Notes: generated by a model not told the origin, from the sequence alone. 64,000 nt of DNA from Lutimaribacter salitolerans (GCF_042677865.1 NZ_JBHUDD010000052.1:58312-122311), one strand, 5' to 3'; counted from the first letter of the stretch, positions 1 to 9,176 are shown. Numbers and translations: made by a program.

Positions 1-84
1 GTTGACCAGCACCACAAAGGTCAACAGGGCCACAGGCAACGGCCTGCGCACGGGATGTGCATGGTTCGTGCATGGCCGGCGCAT
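1..84 (-). CDS. Partial N-terminus of an unidentified protein
   Basis: On the minus strand an ATG at 84 opens a frame that runs without a stop to the window edge. The 28 visible residues are Arg/Pro-rich, followed by a hydrophobic run (PVALLTFVVLV), as in a signal anchor or first membrane helix. An in-frame GTG sixteen codons before the edge is an alternative start. The gene would diverge from murJ, with about 120 bases between them. The product cannot be recognised from this fragment, and the frame could be chance in GC-rich DNA. Confidence 0.35.
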   Translation of the reverse strand, partial: MRRPCTNHAHPVRRPLPVALLTFVVLVN

Positions 85-204
85 CGCTATTTTCGCGTGT
101 CGACAAAGCGTTACCCCTGATTTCCGGCGGGGCGCAGCCGCCCCCTTTCCCCGCCCCCCGCGATCCGCTAAACCCGGTCATACCCATACAGGCAAGGCCC
201 GCCC

Positions 205-1749
205 ATGAAACCCATCCGCCTGATGCGCGGCTTTCTGACCGTCGGATTCTGGACCCTCGCCAGCCGCATCCTGGGGTTCGTGCGCGAAATCCTGATCCTC
301 GCCCTCATCGGCCCCGGTCCCGTAATGGACGCCTTCGTCGCCGCCTTCCGCCTGCCCAACATGTTCCGCCGCTTCTTTGCCGAAGGCGCGTTCAACGCAG
401 CGTTTGTGCCGATGTTTTCAAAGAAGTACGAGGGCGAGGAGGATGCCCAGAGGTTTGCCCGCGACGCCTTCAACGGGCTGGCGCTGGTGGTTCTGGCGCT
501 GACCGCGCTGGCGATGGTGTTCATGCCCGCGCTGGTCTGGGCCACCGCCGAGGGCTTTGTGGGCGACGCGCGGTTCGACCTGACGGTCAGCTATGGCCGC
601 GTGGTGTTTCCCTATATCCTGTGCATGTCGCTGGCCGCGCTCTTTTCCGGCATCTTGAACGCCACCGGGCGTTTTGCCGCCGCCGCCGCCGCGCCTGTGC
701 TGCTCAACATCTTCGTCATCATCGCAATGGTCATCGGCCACCAACTCGGCGGTCCGGTGATCTGGTGGCTGATATGGGCTATCCCGTTGGCAGGACTGGC
801 ACAATTGGCGCTGGTCTGGCGCGCGGCGCATGGTGCCGACATCTCCGTCATCCCCGGTCGCCCCCGCTGGACCCCCGACATGCGCCGCATGATCGTGGTG
901 GCCGTGCCGGCCGCGCTGGCGTCGGGCGTGTTGCAGGTCAACCTGCTGGTGGGGCAACTGGTGGCGTCCAACACGCCCAACGCGCTTAGCTGGCTTTATG
1001 CCGCCGACCGGCTGTATCAACTGCCGCTCGGGGTGGTGGGCATCGCCGTGGGCGTGGTGCTGCTGCCCAGCCTGTCGCGGCATCTGAAATCGGGCGATGC
1101 GGCCGAGTCGCAAAACGCGCTCAGCCGCGCGGGCGAGGTCAGCCTTGCCCTGACCCTGCCCGCCGCCGTAGCCCTGATCGTGGTGCCTTTGCCCGTGGTT
1201 TCAGTGCTTTACGAACGGGGCCAGACCACCAGTGATGACAGCGCCGCGATCGCCATCGCTGTGGCGATCTATGGTCTGGGGCTGCCTGCCTTCGTGCTGC
1301 AAAAGGTTCTGCAACCACTGTTTTTCGCGCGCGAGGATACCCGAAGCCCGTTCCGCTATGCCGTGGTCGCGATGGTGGTCAACGCCGTGGTTGCCATCGG
1401 CCTGTCGGTCTGGATCGGCTGGATCGCGGCGGCCATCGCGGCCACCGTGGCAGGCTGGGCGCAGGTGGCGCTGCTGTATCGGGGCACGCGGGCGATGGGC
1501 GAGATCGCGCGTTTTGACGTGCGGTTCCGCCGGCGGATGTGGCGCATCATTCTGGCCAGCGTGCTGATGGGCGTTGTGCTGTGGGGGATGACCCTGCTGC
1601 TGGGGCCGTTCCTTGGCACACCGGGCTGGCGCTATCTGGCGCTGGCCGCGATGATCGCGGCGGGCATCGCAAGCTATCTTGCGATTGCCCAGATCATCGG
1701 CGCGCTGCACCTGTCCGATTTCCGCCGCGCCCTGCGACGCGGCGGCTGA
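205..1749 (+). CDS. murJ: Lipid II flippase MurJ (MviN)
   Basis: This 514-residue integral membrane protein of the MOP superfamily is predicted to move lipid II across the inner membrane for peptidoglycan synthesis. The N-terminus (FLTVGFWTLASRILGFVRE) is the family signature, and the next segment (MDAFVAAFRLPNMFRRFFAEGAFNAAFVP) is the conserved first loop. Hydrophobic segments continue to the end, consistent with about 14 helices and the usual family length. The ATG at 205 gives a typical MurJ start, with only a weak Shine-Dalgarno sequence. The gene stands alone on this strand and converges with the PfkB kinase gene, four bases away. Confidence 0.96.
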   Translation: MKPIRLMRGFLTVGFWTLASRILGFVREILILALIGPGPVMDAFVAAFRLPNMFRRFFAEGAFNAAFVPMFSKKYEGEEDAQRFARDAFNGLALVVLALTALAMVFMPALVWATAEGFVGDARFDLTVSYGRVVFPYILCMSLAALFSGILNATGRFAAAAAAPVLLNIFVIIAMVIGHQLGGPVIWWLIWAIPLAGLAQLALVWRAAHGADISVIPGRPRWTPDMRRMIVVAVPAALASGVLQVNLLVGQLVASNTPNALSWLYAADRLYQLPLGVVGIAVGVVLLPSLSRHLKSGDAAESQNALSRAGEVSLALTLPAAVALIVVPLPVVSVLYERGQTTSDDSAAIAIAVAIYGLGLPAFVLQKVLQPLFFAREDTRSPFRYAVVAMVVNAVVAIGLSVWIGWIAAAIAATVAGWAQVALLYRGTRAMGEIARFDVRFRRRMWRIILASVLMGVVLWGMTLLLGPFLGTPGWRYLALAAMIAAGIASYLAIAQIIGALHLSDFRRALRRGG

Positions 1750-1753
1750 CGGT

Positions 1754-2740
1754 TCAGATCAGCCCCTCGGCCCGGAACAGCGCCAGCACATCCGCCTCGG
1801 GGCGGGCGCCGTAATGTCCGATCACCTCGGCGGCGGCGATGCAGCCCATGCGCCCGGCAACCTCAAGGGCTTGCCCGGTGGCCAGACCATACAGGAACCC
1901 GGCGGCAAACTGATCGCCCGCGCCCGTGGCGTCCACGGGCGTGACCGGAGTGACCGGCACGGTCACCGTTTCCTCGCCGCGCACCAGCACCACGTCATGG
2001 CCCGACCGGGTGCAGACGATCAGCCCGCTGTCGGCGGCGGCCTGTTCCAGCGCCGTGCCCAGATCGTCGGTTTCATACAGCGATTTCCACTCGTGCTCGT
2101 TGCCGATCACGTAATCCAGCGATTTGACCAGCCGCCGGAAATCGGCGCGGTGGCGGTCCACGCAGAACGGATCGGACAGGGCGATGCCCGCCTGCCCGCC
2201 ACCGGCGCGGCACAGTTCTGCGGCACGTTCGAACGCCTGTTTGCCCTTGGGCTTGTCATACAGATATCCTTCGAGAAACAGGATCTGCGCGCCGCCCGCC
2301 ACGGTGTCGGGCACATCGTCGGGGCCAAGCTCGGACGAGATGCCAAGATAGGTGTTCATCGACCGCTCGCCATCCGCCGAGACAAAGATCATGCTGCGCG
2401 AGGTCGGCAGTTCGCCCCCCGCCACCGGATCGTTTACGAAATCGGTGCCATCCTCGGCCATGCCGGCGGCATAGAACCGGCCCAGATCGTCATCATGCAC
2501 CCGCCCGATAAAGGCCGTGCTGAGGCCAAGCGCCCCCACCCCGGCCACCGAGTTGGCAACCGATCCGCCGGGGGCCTGCACGCGGTTGTGCATCTGGTCA
2601 TACAGGAACTCGCCGCGCTCTTGCTCGACCAGTTGCATCACGCCCTTGTCGATGCCCATGCGGGTCAGGAACTGGTCGTCACATTGCGAAATCACGTCCA
2701 CCACGGCATTGCCGATCCCGACGAGCTGGTATCTGGTCAT
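1754..2740 (-). CDS. PfkB-family carbohydrate/nucleoside kinase (adenosine kinase-like)
   Basis: This 328-residue ribokinase-fold enzyme is expected to phosphorylate a sugar or nucleoside using ATP. The N-terminus (YQLVGIGNAVVDVIS) carries the first PfkB signature, and near residue 290 lies DATGAGDQFAAGFLYGL with the catalytic Asp and anion hole (GAGD). Rhodobacterales homologues are usually labelled adenosine kinase; the substrate cannot be fixed from sequence. The start at 2740 is preferred over an in-frame ATG 24 bases upstream because GAGGA precedes it and because it overlaps the nth stop as ATGA, indicating translational coupling downstream of nth. Confidence 0.88.
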   Translation of the reverse strand: MTRYQLVGIGNAVVDVISQCDDQFLTRMGIDKGVMQLVEQERGEFLYDQMHNRVQAPGGSVANSVAGVGALGLSTAFIGRVHDDDLGRFYAAGMAEDGTDFVNDPVAGGELPTSRSMIFVSADGERSMNTYLGISSELGPDDVPDTVAGGAQILFLEGYLYDKPKGKQAFERAAELCRAGGGQAGIALSDPFCVDRHRADFRRLVKSLDYVIGNEHEWKSLYETDDLGTALEQAAADSGLIVCTRSGHDVVLVRGEETVTVPVTPVTPVDATGAGDQFAAGFLYGLATGQALEVAGRMGCIAAAEVIGHYGARPEADVLALFRAEGLI

Positions 2741-3381
2741 TGTGTCTTTTCCTCGAATTGGCACAGGTCACGGATCAGGCAGGCACCGCATTTCGGCTTG
2801 CGCGCGACGCAGATATAGCGCCCGTGCAGGATCAGCCAGTGGTGTGCATGATGTTGATAATCGACCGGAATATTGTCTTCGATCGCGCGTTCCACCGCGA
2901 CCACGTCGCGCCCGGGGCAGATGCCGGTGCGGTTGCCCACGCGAAAGATATGCGTGTCCACCGCCTGCGCCGGGTAATGCCACCACATGTTCAGCACCAC
3001 GTTCGCGGTCTTGCGCCCGACCCCCGGCAGCGCCTGCAAGGCGGCGCGGCTGTTGGGCACCTCGCCGCCATAGTCGTCGACCAGGATACGCGCCATCTTG
3101 ATCACGTTCCTGGCCTTGTTGCGATACAGGCCGATGGTCTTGATATGCTGGGTCACGCCCTCTTCGCCCAGTTCCAGCATCTTTTCGGGCGTGTCGGCCA
3201 CGGCAAACAACCCGCGCGTTGCCTTGTTCACGCCCGCATCCGTCGCCTGCGCGCTCAGCGCGACGGCGACGACAAGGGTATAGGCGTTCACATGCTCCAG
3301 CTCGCCCTTGGGTTCGGGCTCGGCCGCGTGAAAGCGGTCAAAGATCGCGCGGATCGTATGATAGTCGAGCTGCTTTGCCAT
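2737..3381 (-). CDS. nth: Endonuclease III, DNA glycosylase/AP lyase
   Basis: This base-excision-repair enzyme removes oxidised pyrimidines and cleaves the AP site. The 214-residue product has the helix-hairpin-helix motif LPGVGRKTANVVL with the catalytic Lys, the catalytic Asp in AVDTHIFRV, and a C-terminal C-x6-C-x2-C-x5-C motif that binds the 4Fe-4S cluster. The start MAKQLDYHTI was chosen because the 38 residues upstream in the open frame are low-complexity and run into the divergent ada-like promoter region. The stop overlaps the start of the kinase gene by four bases. Confidence 0.95.
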   Translation of the reverse strand: MAKQLDYHTIRAIFDRFHAAEPEPKGELEHVNAYTLVVAVALSAQATDAGVNKATRGLFAVADTPEKMLELGEEGVTQHIKTIGLYRNKARNVIKMARILVDDYGGEVPNSRAALQALPGVGRKTANVVLNMWWHYPAQAVDTHIFRVGNRTGICPGRDVVAVERAIEDNIPVDYQHHAHHWLILHGRYICVARKPKCGACLIRDLCQFEEKTQ

Positions 3382-3487
3382 CGCCGACGGGTATGCCCGA
3401 TGGCCGTGGGGGCGTCCAGCAGGTTGCGCAGGTTTCGGGTCGCGGGTTGCACGTGTCAGGGGTAGTCTGCCCGCAAAGGAGACAGTG

Positions 3488-4327
3488 ATGACCATCCAGA
3501 CGCCCGAAAGCCGCTATCACTACCACGTCATGCGCCGCGCGCTGGATCTGATCGACGCCGCCGAGGCGCCCCTGTCGCTGGAGGAATTGGCCAGTGCCAT
3601 GGGGATGAGCGCGGCGCATTTCCAGCGCCTGTTCACGCAATGGGTCGGCGTCAGCCCCAAGCGGTATCAGCAATACCTGGCCCTTGGTCAGGCCCGCGCG
3701 TTGCTGGCCAGCCGCCACACGGTGCTTGAGGCGGCGGATGGAGCGGGCCTGTCGGGTTCGGGCCGGCTGCACGACCTGTTCCTGCGGTGGGAGGCGATGC
3801 GCCCCGGCGATTACGCCCGCGGCGGTGACGGGCTGCTGATCCGTTGGGGCTGGTTCGACACGCCCTTTGGCCGCACGCTGGCCATGGCCACCGATCACGG
3901 TCTGTGCGGCATGGCCTTTGCCGAGGAAACCGGCGAGGCCGCCGCCATGGCCGACCTGCGCGCGCGCTGGCCCAAGGCCGAGTATGTCGAGGCGCCCGAG
4001 GCGATCCGCCAATGGGTCGACGCCGGTTTTGCCCAAAAGGGCGAGGCGCGGCTGCACATGATCGGCGCGCCGTTCCAGATCAAGGTCTGGGAGGCGCTGA
4101 TGCAGGTGCCCACCGGCCATGTCACCACCTATTCCGACATCGCGCAGGCCATCGGCCACCCCAAGGCCGTGCGCGCCGTGGGCACGGCTGTCGGGCGCAA
4201 TCCGGTCAGTTTCCTGATCCCCTGCCACCGCGCGCTGCGCAAGTCGGGCGGACTGGGGGGCTATCACTGGGGTCTGCCAGTCAAGCGCGCGATCCTGGCC
4301 TGGGAAAGCGCGCGCACCGGGGCCTGA
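3488..4327 (+). CDS. AraC-type/methylated-DNA--cysteine S-methyltransferase (Ada-like, no N-terminal zinc domain)
   Basis: This 279-residue fusion has an AraC helix-turn-helix region (about 15-110; LSLEELASAMGMSAAHFQRLF) followed by an O6-alkylguanine-DNA alkyltransferase domain (about 118-279) with the active-site motif IPCHR (Cys246) and the downstream GGY(H)WG. It transfers alkyl groups from O6-alkylguanine to itself. Compared with E. coli Ada, the N-terminal Cys4 zinc domain that senses methyl-phosphotriesters is missing, so an Ada-style transcription switch is not expected. The ATG at 3488 sits six bases after AAGGAG; a GTG directly before it is less likely. It diverges from nth, another repair gene. 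Confidence 0.93.
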   Translation: MTIQTPESRYHYHVMRRALDLIDAAEAPLSLEELASAMGMSAAHFQRLFTQWVGVSPKRYQQYLALGQARALLASRHTVLEAADGAGLSGSGRLHDLFLRWEAMRPGDYARGGDGLLIRWGWFDTPFGRTLAMATDHGLCGMAFAEETGEAAAMADLRARWPKAEYVEAPEAIRQWVDAGFAQKGEARLHMIGAPFQIKVWEALMQVPTGHVTTYSDIAQAIGHPKAVRAVGTAVGRNPVSFLIPCHRALRKSGGLGGYHWGLPVKRAILAWESARTGA

Positions 4328-4479
4328 TCAGAGATGCAATCGGCAGCGTGACACAACGCCCGATGCGCGAAAACCCGCCGAGATCACTGCCGTGGCCTGT
4401 TGGGTCGCCCGCAAGGCGCGCATATACTGCGCCCGATCCGTTTCGCGGACCAGTAATGAACGTTCAAAGGCATAACACC

Positions 4480-5118
4480 ATGATCCGAGCATCGAAAATC
4501 TCTCTTTCCGTCGCGGGCGCGGCACTGCTGCTGACCACCGCCTGCACCGTCGAACCCGCTGAAAACACCCGCCGGGGTGCCATCACGGGTGGTATCCTGG
4601 GCGCGGTCGTGGGGGCCGCAACCAGCGATGACGGCGCACGCGGCGTCATCCGGGGTGCGGCCATCGGTGCCGCAGCCGGCGGCGGCATCGGCTATGCCCT
4701 TGACGCGCAAGAGGCCGAGTTGCGCCGCGGTCTGGGCAACAGCGCGACCGTCACCAACACCGGCGACCGTCTGATCGTGTCGATGTCGCAGGATATCCTG
4801 TTTGCCACCGACAGCGCGGTGCTCGATCCCGGCATCCGCAGCGAGCTGCGCACCGTGGCCGCCAGCCTGAACAAGTACCCGCAATCGCGCGTGCAGGTGC
4901 TGGGCCATACCGACAACACCGGTGCCGCAAGCTACAACATGGACCTGTCGCAGCGCCGGGCGGCCTCGGTCTCGGCCGAACTGATTTCGGCAGGCGTAGC
5001 CTCAAACCGCATCCAGAGCATCGGCCGGGGCGAAGATCAGCCTGTTGCCTCGAACCTGTCCCCCGAAGGCCGGGCACAGAACCGCCGGGTGGAAATCGTG
5101 ATTTTGCCCACCACCTGA
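4480..5118 (+). CDS. OmpA-family outer-membrane lipoprotein
   Basis: The 212-residue product begins with a lipoprotein signal (hydrophobic run ending LLTTAC, Cys at about 21), continues with a glycine-rich segment of the glycine-zipper type (GAITGGILGAVVGAA and GAAIGAAAGGGIGYALD), and ends in an OmpA/MotB peptidoglycan-binding domain (about 95-212) with VLGHTDNTG and NRRVEI. It should tether the outer membrane to the cell wall, like YiaD-type proteins. An in-frame ATG at 4456 would add eight residues; 4480 fits the lipoprotein signal and an AAAGG nine bases upstream. It is monocistronic, followed by a strong terminator. Confidence 0.9.
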   Translation: MIRASKISLSVAGAALLLTTACTVEPAENTRRGAITGGILGAVVGAATSDDGARGVIRGAAIGAAAGGGIGYALDAQEAELRRGLGNSATVTNTGDRLIVSMSQDILFATDSAVLDPGIRSELRTVAASLNKYPQSRVQVLGHTDNTGAASYNMDLSQRRAASVSAELISAGVASNRIQSIGRGEDQPVASNLSPEGRAQNRRVEIVILPTT

Positions 5119-5140
5119 TCGGCAGATAGACGACACAGGC

Positions 5141-5168
5141 AAACGCCCCGCGTCCTCGCGGGGCGTTT
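5141..5168 (+). terminator. Intrinsic terminator of the OmpA-like lipoprotein gene
   Basis: A perfect 12-bp stem (AAACGCCCCGCG / CGCGGGGCGTTT) with a TCCT loop lies 22 bases after the stop codon. The right arm itself supplies the T-run and one more T follows. Confidence 0.9.
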
Positions 5169-5294
5169 TGCGTTTGTCATTACCCGCACTTCACACCCCC
5201 GTTTGCGCGTCACACCCCTTGTGCGATCGCGCGGGTTTTGGACCGCGCGGCTGCGCGCTATGTGATGACGCGAAGCAACAATATGGAGCGAGAC

Positions 5295-5834
5295 ATGAGC
5301 ACACCGAACCTTCTGGGCATTTCCGGGTCGCTGCGCGCCGGATCGACGAACCGCAAATTGCTGCGCGCCGCCGTGCAGGAATTCGGCGACGTCAGCTACA
5401 CCGAAGCGGACCTTAATTTTCCGCTCTACGATGGCGATCTGGAGGCTGAAAAGGGCGTTCCCGCTGAGGTTCAGACCCTGTCCGATCAGATCAGGGCGGC
5501 GAATGCGGTGCTGATTTCCACGCCTGAATACAACAAGGGCATTTCCGGCGTGCTGAAGAACGCGCTGGATTGGGTCAGCCGCACGCAGAACCCCTGGGCC
5601 GACAAGCCCGTTGCGATCATGTCGGCCACCGCAGGCCGCGCCGGGGGCGAGCGCACCCAGGTCATGCTGCGCATGTGTCTGTTCACGTTCCGCCCACGCC
5701 TGTTGCAGGGCCCCGAAGTGCTGGTGGCCGCGTCCTCGGACGCGTTCGATGAAAACGGCAAGCTGTTGGGCGACATGAACCAGAAGACGCTGGCCGACCT
5801 GATTGCCGCGCTGAAATCCGAGATGGCGCGATAG
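5295..5834 (+). CDS. NADPH-dependent FMN reductase (flavodoxin-like)
   Basis: This 179-residue protein has the fold of the NADPH-dependent FMN/quinone/azo reductase group. Visible features are the phosphate-binding GSLRAGSTNRKLL near the N-terminus, STPEYNKGISGVLKNALDW (the flavin-contacting TPEYN motif) and SATAGRAGG. It would reduce a flavin or quinone-like substrate with NAD(P)H. The ATG at 5295 was chosen because GGAG lies six bases upstream and the family starts with LLGISGSLR; the 19 extra residues in the open frame look like noncoding sequence. It is a single-gene unit converging with the rhomboid-like gene. Confidence 0.9.
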   Translation: MSTPNLLGISGSLRAGSTNRKLLRAAVQEFGDVSYTEADLNFPLYDGDLEAEKGVPAEVQTLSDQIRAANAVLISTPEYNKGISGVLKNALDWVSRTQNPWADKPVAIMSATAGRAGGERTQVMLRMCLFTFRPRLLQGPEVLVAASSDAFDENGKLLGDMNQKTLADLIAALKSEMAR

Positions 5835-5848
5835 GCCCTTGGGCGCGG

Positions 5849-6532
5849 TCAGTCGTGGCGCAACCGCGCCCGCAGCCGCGCCCAGCCCCCGGGCACCAGC
5901 ACGATGGTGGCCGCAAAGCCCGCGCCAAACCCCACCAGATCTGCCAGCCACGTGGCATCGGCCCCGAACAGCAAGCCAAACACCAGCTTGATCCCCAGCA
6001 GGAACCCGATCAGCACAAAGGCCCGCGCGCCGTTCGATCCGGAACTGACCAGCCGCACATACAGCAGATAGGTGAACGCCCCGATCAGCGCGTAGACACC
6101 GGGAAATCCGCCCAGCAGCCAAGGCTGCGCCACGATCAGCACCCCGTGCACCAGCGCACCGGCCAGCGTGCCGATGACGAACACCGCCAGCGTGGCCCAT
6201 TGCGACAGCACCTCGCCCACGAACTTGCCAAGAGCCAGCAGCATGACGCCGACGAACAGCGCATGGGTAAATGACCCATGCACGAACGGATAGGTGACGA
6301 AGCGCAGGGCATGCTCGGGCGGGTATCTGCCCTGATCCAGCATCCAGCGAAAGATATCCGACGAAAACCCGTAATCCTGAATCGCCCCCACACGCCAGCC
6401 CACCGCCTGCGCCCCGCCCAGCAGGCCATTGGCCCCCAGGGTGAACAGCGCCTCGACCGCCATGATGGCCAGAAACAGCGCCGATACCGTCGGCGGCAGC
6501 GGGTTCACCGGGCTTATGTTGGGATCTTGCAT
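5849..6532 (-). CDS. Rhomboid-fold membrane protein, probably catalytically inactive
   Basis: The 227-residue protein has about six hydrophobic segments in the rhomboid arrangement. The short loop FVTYPFVHGSFTHALFVG matches the rhomboid TM2 entry, but the following Asn position is not Asn. At the TM4 active site, where proteases have GxSG, the sequence is GVYALIG without Ser. In TM6, where the catalytic His is expected (AHLGG), it reads ADLVGFGAGF. It therefore looks like a pseudoprotease kept for binding or membrane roles. The start MQDPN follows AGAGG at a good distance. It diverges from trpS; 76 bases separate them. Confidence 0.8.
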   Translation of the reverse strand: MQDPNISPVNPLPPTVSALFLAIMAVEALFTLGANGLLGGAQAVGWRVGAIQDYGFSSDIFRWMLDQGRYPPEHALRFVTYPFVHGSFTHALFVGVMLLALGKFVGEVLSQWATLAVFVIGTLAGALVHGVLIVAQPWLLGGFPGVYALIGAFTYLLYVRLVSSGSNGARAFVLIGFLLGIKLVFGLLFGADATWLADLVGFGAGFAATIVLVPGGWARLRARLRHD

Positions 6533-6608
6533 AGCGGGCCTCTGCTTGACGGTGGTTGGGGGCATGGGTAAGCCACCCGCAGCCATAAATCCAGACAGGA
6601 GACCGGCC

Positions 6609-7652
6609 ATGTCGGATGCGACACAGGCGACAACAGGCGACGCGACATTCAAGCACCGGGTGTTTTCCGGCATCCAGCCCTCGGGCGGGCTGACGCTGGG
6701 CAATTATCTGGGCGCGATCAAGCGCTTTGTCGACATGCAGGATCAGGGGATCGAGACGCTGTATTGCGTGGTCGACATGCACGCGATCACCGTCTGGCAA
6801 GACCCCGAGGCACTGCGCCGCCAGACCCGTGAACTGGCCGCCGGATACCTTGCCGCCGGGCTGAACCCCGACCGGTCGATCCTGTTCAACCAGTCACAGG
6901 TGCCCGAACACGCGCAGCTTGGCTGGATCTTCAACTGCGTGGCCCGCATGGGCTGGATGAACCGCATGACGCAATGGAAGGACAAGGCGGGCAAGAACGC
7001 CGAAAAGGCCTCGCTCGGCCTGTTTGCCTATCCCTCGCTGATGGCGGCCGACATCCTGCTGTATCACGCCACCCATGTGCCGGTGGGCGAGGATCAGAAA
7101 CAGCATGTCGAGCTGACGCGCGATATCGCCGCCAAGTTCAACAACGACTACGATGTCGCGTTCTTTCCGCTGACCGAGCCGGTGATCGAAGGGGCCGCCA
7201 CGCGGGTGATGAGCCTGCGCGACGGGTCCAAGAAGATGTCGAAATCCGACCCGTCCGACATGAGCCGGATCAACATGACCGATGATGCCGACACCATTGC
7301 AAAAAAGATCCGCAAGGCGAAAACCGACCCCGAGCCGCTGCCCGACACGATGAAGGGTCTCGACGATCGCCCCGAGGCGCGCAACCTGGTGCGGATCTAC
7401 GCGGCGCTCGCCGAAATGACGCCCGATCAGGTGCTGGCTGACTTTGGCGGGCAGCAGTTCTCGGCGTTCAAACCAGCGCTGGTCGATTTGGCGGTGGACA
7501 AGCTGGCCCCGATCTCGACCGAGATGGCGCGGCTGATGCAGGATCCGGCCGAGATCGACCGGATCCTGGCCGGGGGGGCCGCCCGCGCCCGGGCAATCGC
7601 CACGCCCATTCTGGAGCGCACCTACGATATCGTTGGCATGGTGCGGGGCTGA
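6609..7652 (+). CDS. trpS: Tryptophanyl-tRNA synthetase
   Basis: This class I aminoacyl-tRNA synthetase of 347 residues charges tRNA-Trp in the cytoplasm. The HIGH-like site is PSGGLTLGNYLGA (the His is replaced by Thr, as in many TrpRS) and the KMSKS loop is intact (KKMSKSDPSD). The sequence VGEDQKQHVELTRDIA is a typical TrpRS motif. The ATG at 6609 has AGGAG eight bases upstream; the extra 60 residues of the longer open frame overlap the divergent rhomboid start and are rejected. Confidence 0.97.
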   Translation: MSDATQATTGDATFKHRVFSGIQPSGGLTLGNYLGAIKRFVDMQDQGIETLYCVVDMHAITVWQDPEALRRQTRELAAGYLAAGLNPDRSILFNQSQVPEHAQLGWIFNCVARMGWMNRMTQWKDKAGKNAEKASLGLFAYPSLMAADILLYHATHVPVGEDQKQHVELTRDIAAKFNNDYDVAFFPLTEPVIEGAATRVMSLRDGSKKMSKSDPSDMSRINMTDDADTIAKKIRKAKTDPEPLPDTMKGLDDRPEARNLVRIYAALAEMTPDQVLADFGGQQFSAFKPALVDLAVDKLAPISTEMARLMQDPAEIDRILAGGAARARAIATPILERTYDIVGMVRG

Positions 7653-7674
7653 CCCGGTTCACAAAACGGTCATC

Positions 7675-7705
7675 GGCGCGTCACGGAATCGATTCCGGGC
7701 GCGCC
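7675..7705 (+). terminator. Hairpin after trpS, probable terminator
   Basis: Nested arms GGCGCG/CGCGCC and CGGAATC/GATTCCG form an interrupted stem with small bulges; the apex GGAATCGATTCC is itself a perfect palindrome. No long T-run follows, so it could also be a protein-binding palindrome or an mRNA 3-prime stabiliser. Confidence 0.45.
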
Positions 7706-7919
7706 TAAATCTAAAGATACAGCTTTTGATGCTGTCCTAAGGTCGGGTCCTGTCCCCAAAAGTCCCGGTCCGACACATACGAGTGAACTTGGGGTGCGCC
7801 AGCACCGGAAAACCCCTTTTCCAGAATGCGCCCCCCGGTGCCCCAGCGGCGCCGGGGGTATTCCTGACTTTACCTTTCCGCGTGCAGGATGTTTCATCCC
7901 GCTCAGGGGAAGCCAAACC

Positions 7920-9176
7920 ATGTCCGCAAAGACGCGCCGCACCATTCTGGATCAGGCCATCGCCGATTGGTCGGCGCAGGGCGTGATCACCGAAGCGCAG
8001 GCAGACCGGATGCGGGCCGACCTGCCCGCCCCGGGCGCCGGCTGGGGCTTCGGCGCGGTGATGATCCTGCTGGGCTGTGCGTGCCTTGGCGCAGCGGTGA
8101 TCACCTTCGTCGCCGCCAACTGGGAGGACATGACCCGGCTGATGCGCGCAGGCGTGGTCTTTTCCGCGCTCTGGGCCACATGGGGCGTGGCCATCTGGGC
8201 CGGGCGGCGCGGTGCGGTCTGGTGGTTCGAAGGGCTGACCGCGCTGGCCTGCACGGCCTATGGCGCGACGATCATGCTGGTGGCACAGATTTATCACATT
8301 CAGGGCAATGCCGCCGATGCGGTCTGGCTGTGGGCGGCGGGCACCCTGCTGGCGGCGGCCCTGCTGCGCGGGCAGGCGATGCTCGCCCTTGCGCTGGTGC
8401 TGTTCTTCACGTGGTTCGTCATGGGTATCGAGGAGGATTTCAGCCCGCGCAACCTGATCTGGCTGGCCAGCATCGCCCTGGGCGCGGGGCTCGCATGGCT
8501 GAACCACAGCCGCGCGGGCGCGCATCTGGTGACACTGTCGCTGGCAGCGTGGCTGCTGGTGGCGCTGTTTCAGAGCGATCCGACACAGATGCGCCTGATC
8601 GCGGGCCTTGCCGGGCTGCTGGCACTGGGGGGCTGCGCGCTGTTTTCGCTGGGCGGTCCGCGCTGGCTGCGCGGGTTCGAAACCGCACTTCTGGCCTATG
8701 TGATGCTGGGCGCAGGTGGTCTGGTGCTGCTGCTGGCCTTCGTGCCCGAGCTGCCCGATCGCGGCACGGCCGATGCCTGGGTCTGGGGTGTGGCCGCGGC
8801 CTTTGCACTGACCGCAGGGCTGAGTGTGATCGGGCGTGCGCTCGGGCGTGCGACCGCCTATGACCTGGCGGTGACGGCAATCGCGATCGCGTTGGCATGG
8901 CTGGTATTCGCGCTGCTGGACCATCCCTGGTCCAGTGCTGCGGCGGCGCTGGCGATGGCGATCTGGGTGCTGCGCATGGGCTGGCGGCTGGACATCCGCG
9001 CCCTGCGCGCGCTGGGGCTGATCGGATTCATCCAATCGATGATGCTGATCTATGCCGAGACCCTGGGCAGCCTGATCGGCACCGCCGGGTTCTACCTGGG
9101 CGCGGGCGTGATCCTGTTGGCCGGGGCCTGGGGCGCGCGGTATCTGCGCCCCGGTGACGCAGAGGTGCAGCCATGA
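7920..9176 (+). CDS. DUF2157 multi-pass membrane protein
   Basis: This 418-residue protein starts with a short soluble DUF2157-type region (AIADWSAQGVITEAQADRMRADL) and continues with about 12 hydrophobic segments to the C-terminus. Its function is unknown in the family. The ATG at 7920 is preceded by AGGGGA; the longer open frame starting upstream lies in an intergenic hairpin. It overlaps the next gene by four bases (ATGA), and DUF2157 and GDYXXLXY proteins commonly occur as a pair or as a fusion, so they probably act in one membrane complex. Confidence 0.82.
   Translation: MSAKTRRTILDQAIADWSAQGVITEAQADRMRADLPAPGAGWGFGAVMILLGCACLGAAVITFVAANWEDMTRLMRAGVVFSALWATWGVAIWAGRRGAVWWFEGLTALACTAYGATIMLVAQIYHIQGNAADAVWLWAAGTLLAAALLRGQAMLALALVLFFTWFVMGIEEDFSPRNLIWLASIALGAGLAWLNHSRAGAHLVTLSLAAWLLVALFQSDPTQMRLIAGLAGLLALGGCALFSLGGPRWLRGFETALLAYVMLGAGGLVLLLAFVPELPDRGTADAWVWGVAAAFALTAGLSVIGRALGRATAYDLAVTAIAIALAWLVFALLDHPWSSAAAALAMAIWVLRMGWRLDIRALRALGLIGFIQSMMLIYAETLGSLIGTAGFYLGAGVILLAGAWGARYLRPGDAEVQP

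Noticed and set aside
2..208. 68-codon plus-strand frame before murJ
   Set aside because: Overlaps the murJ start, Arg/Pro-rich, no ribosome site; probably noncoding.
7831..7858. CCCCCGGTGCC/GGCGCCGGGGG hairpin before the DUF2157 gene as an attenuator
   Set aside because: No T-run, no leader peptide or aptamer-like conservation visible; left as an unremarkable GC-rich hairpin.
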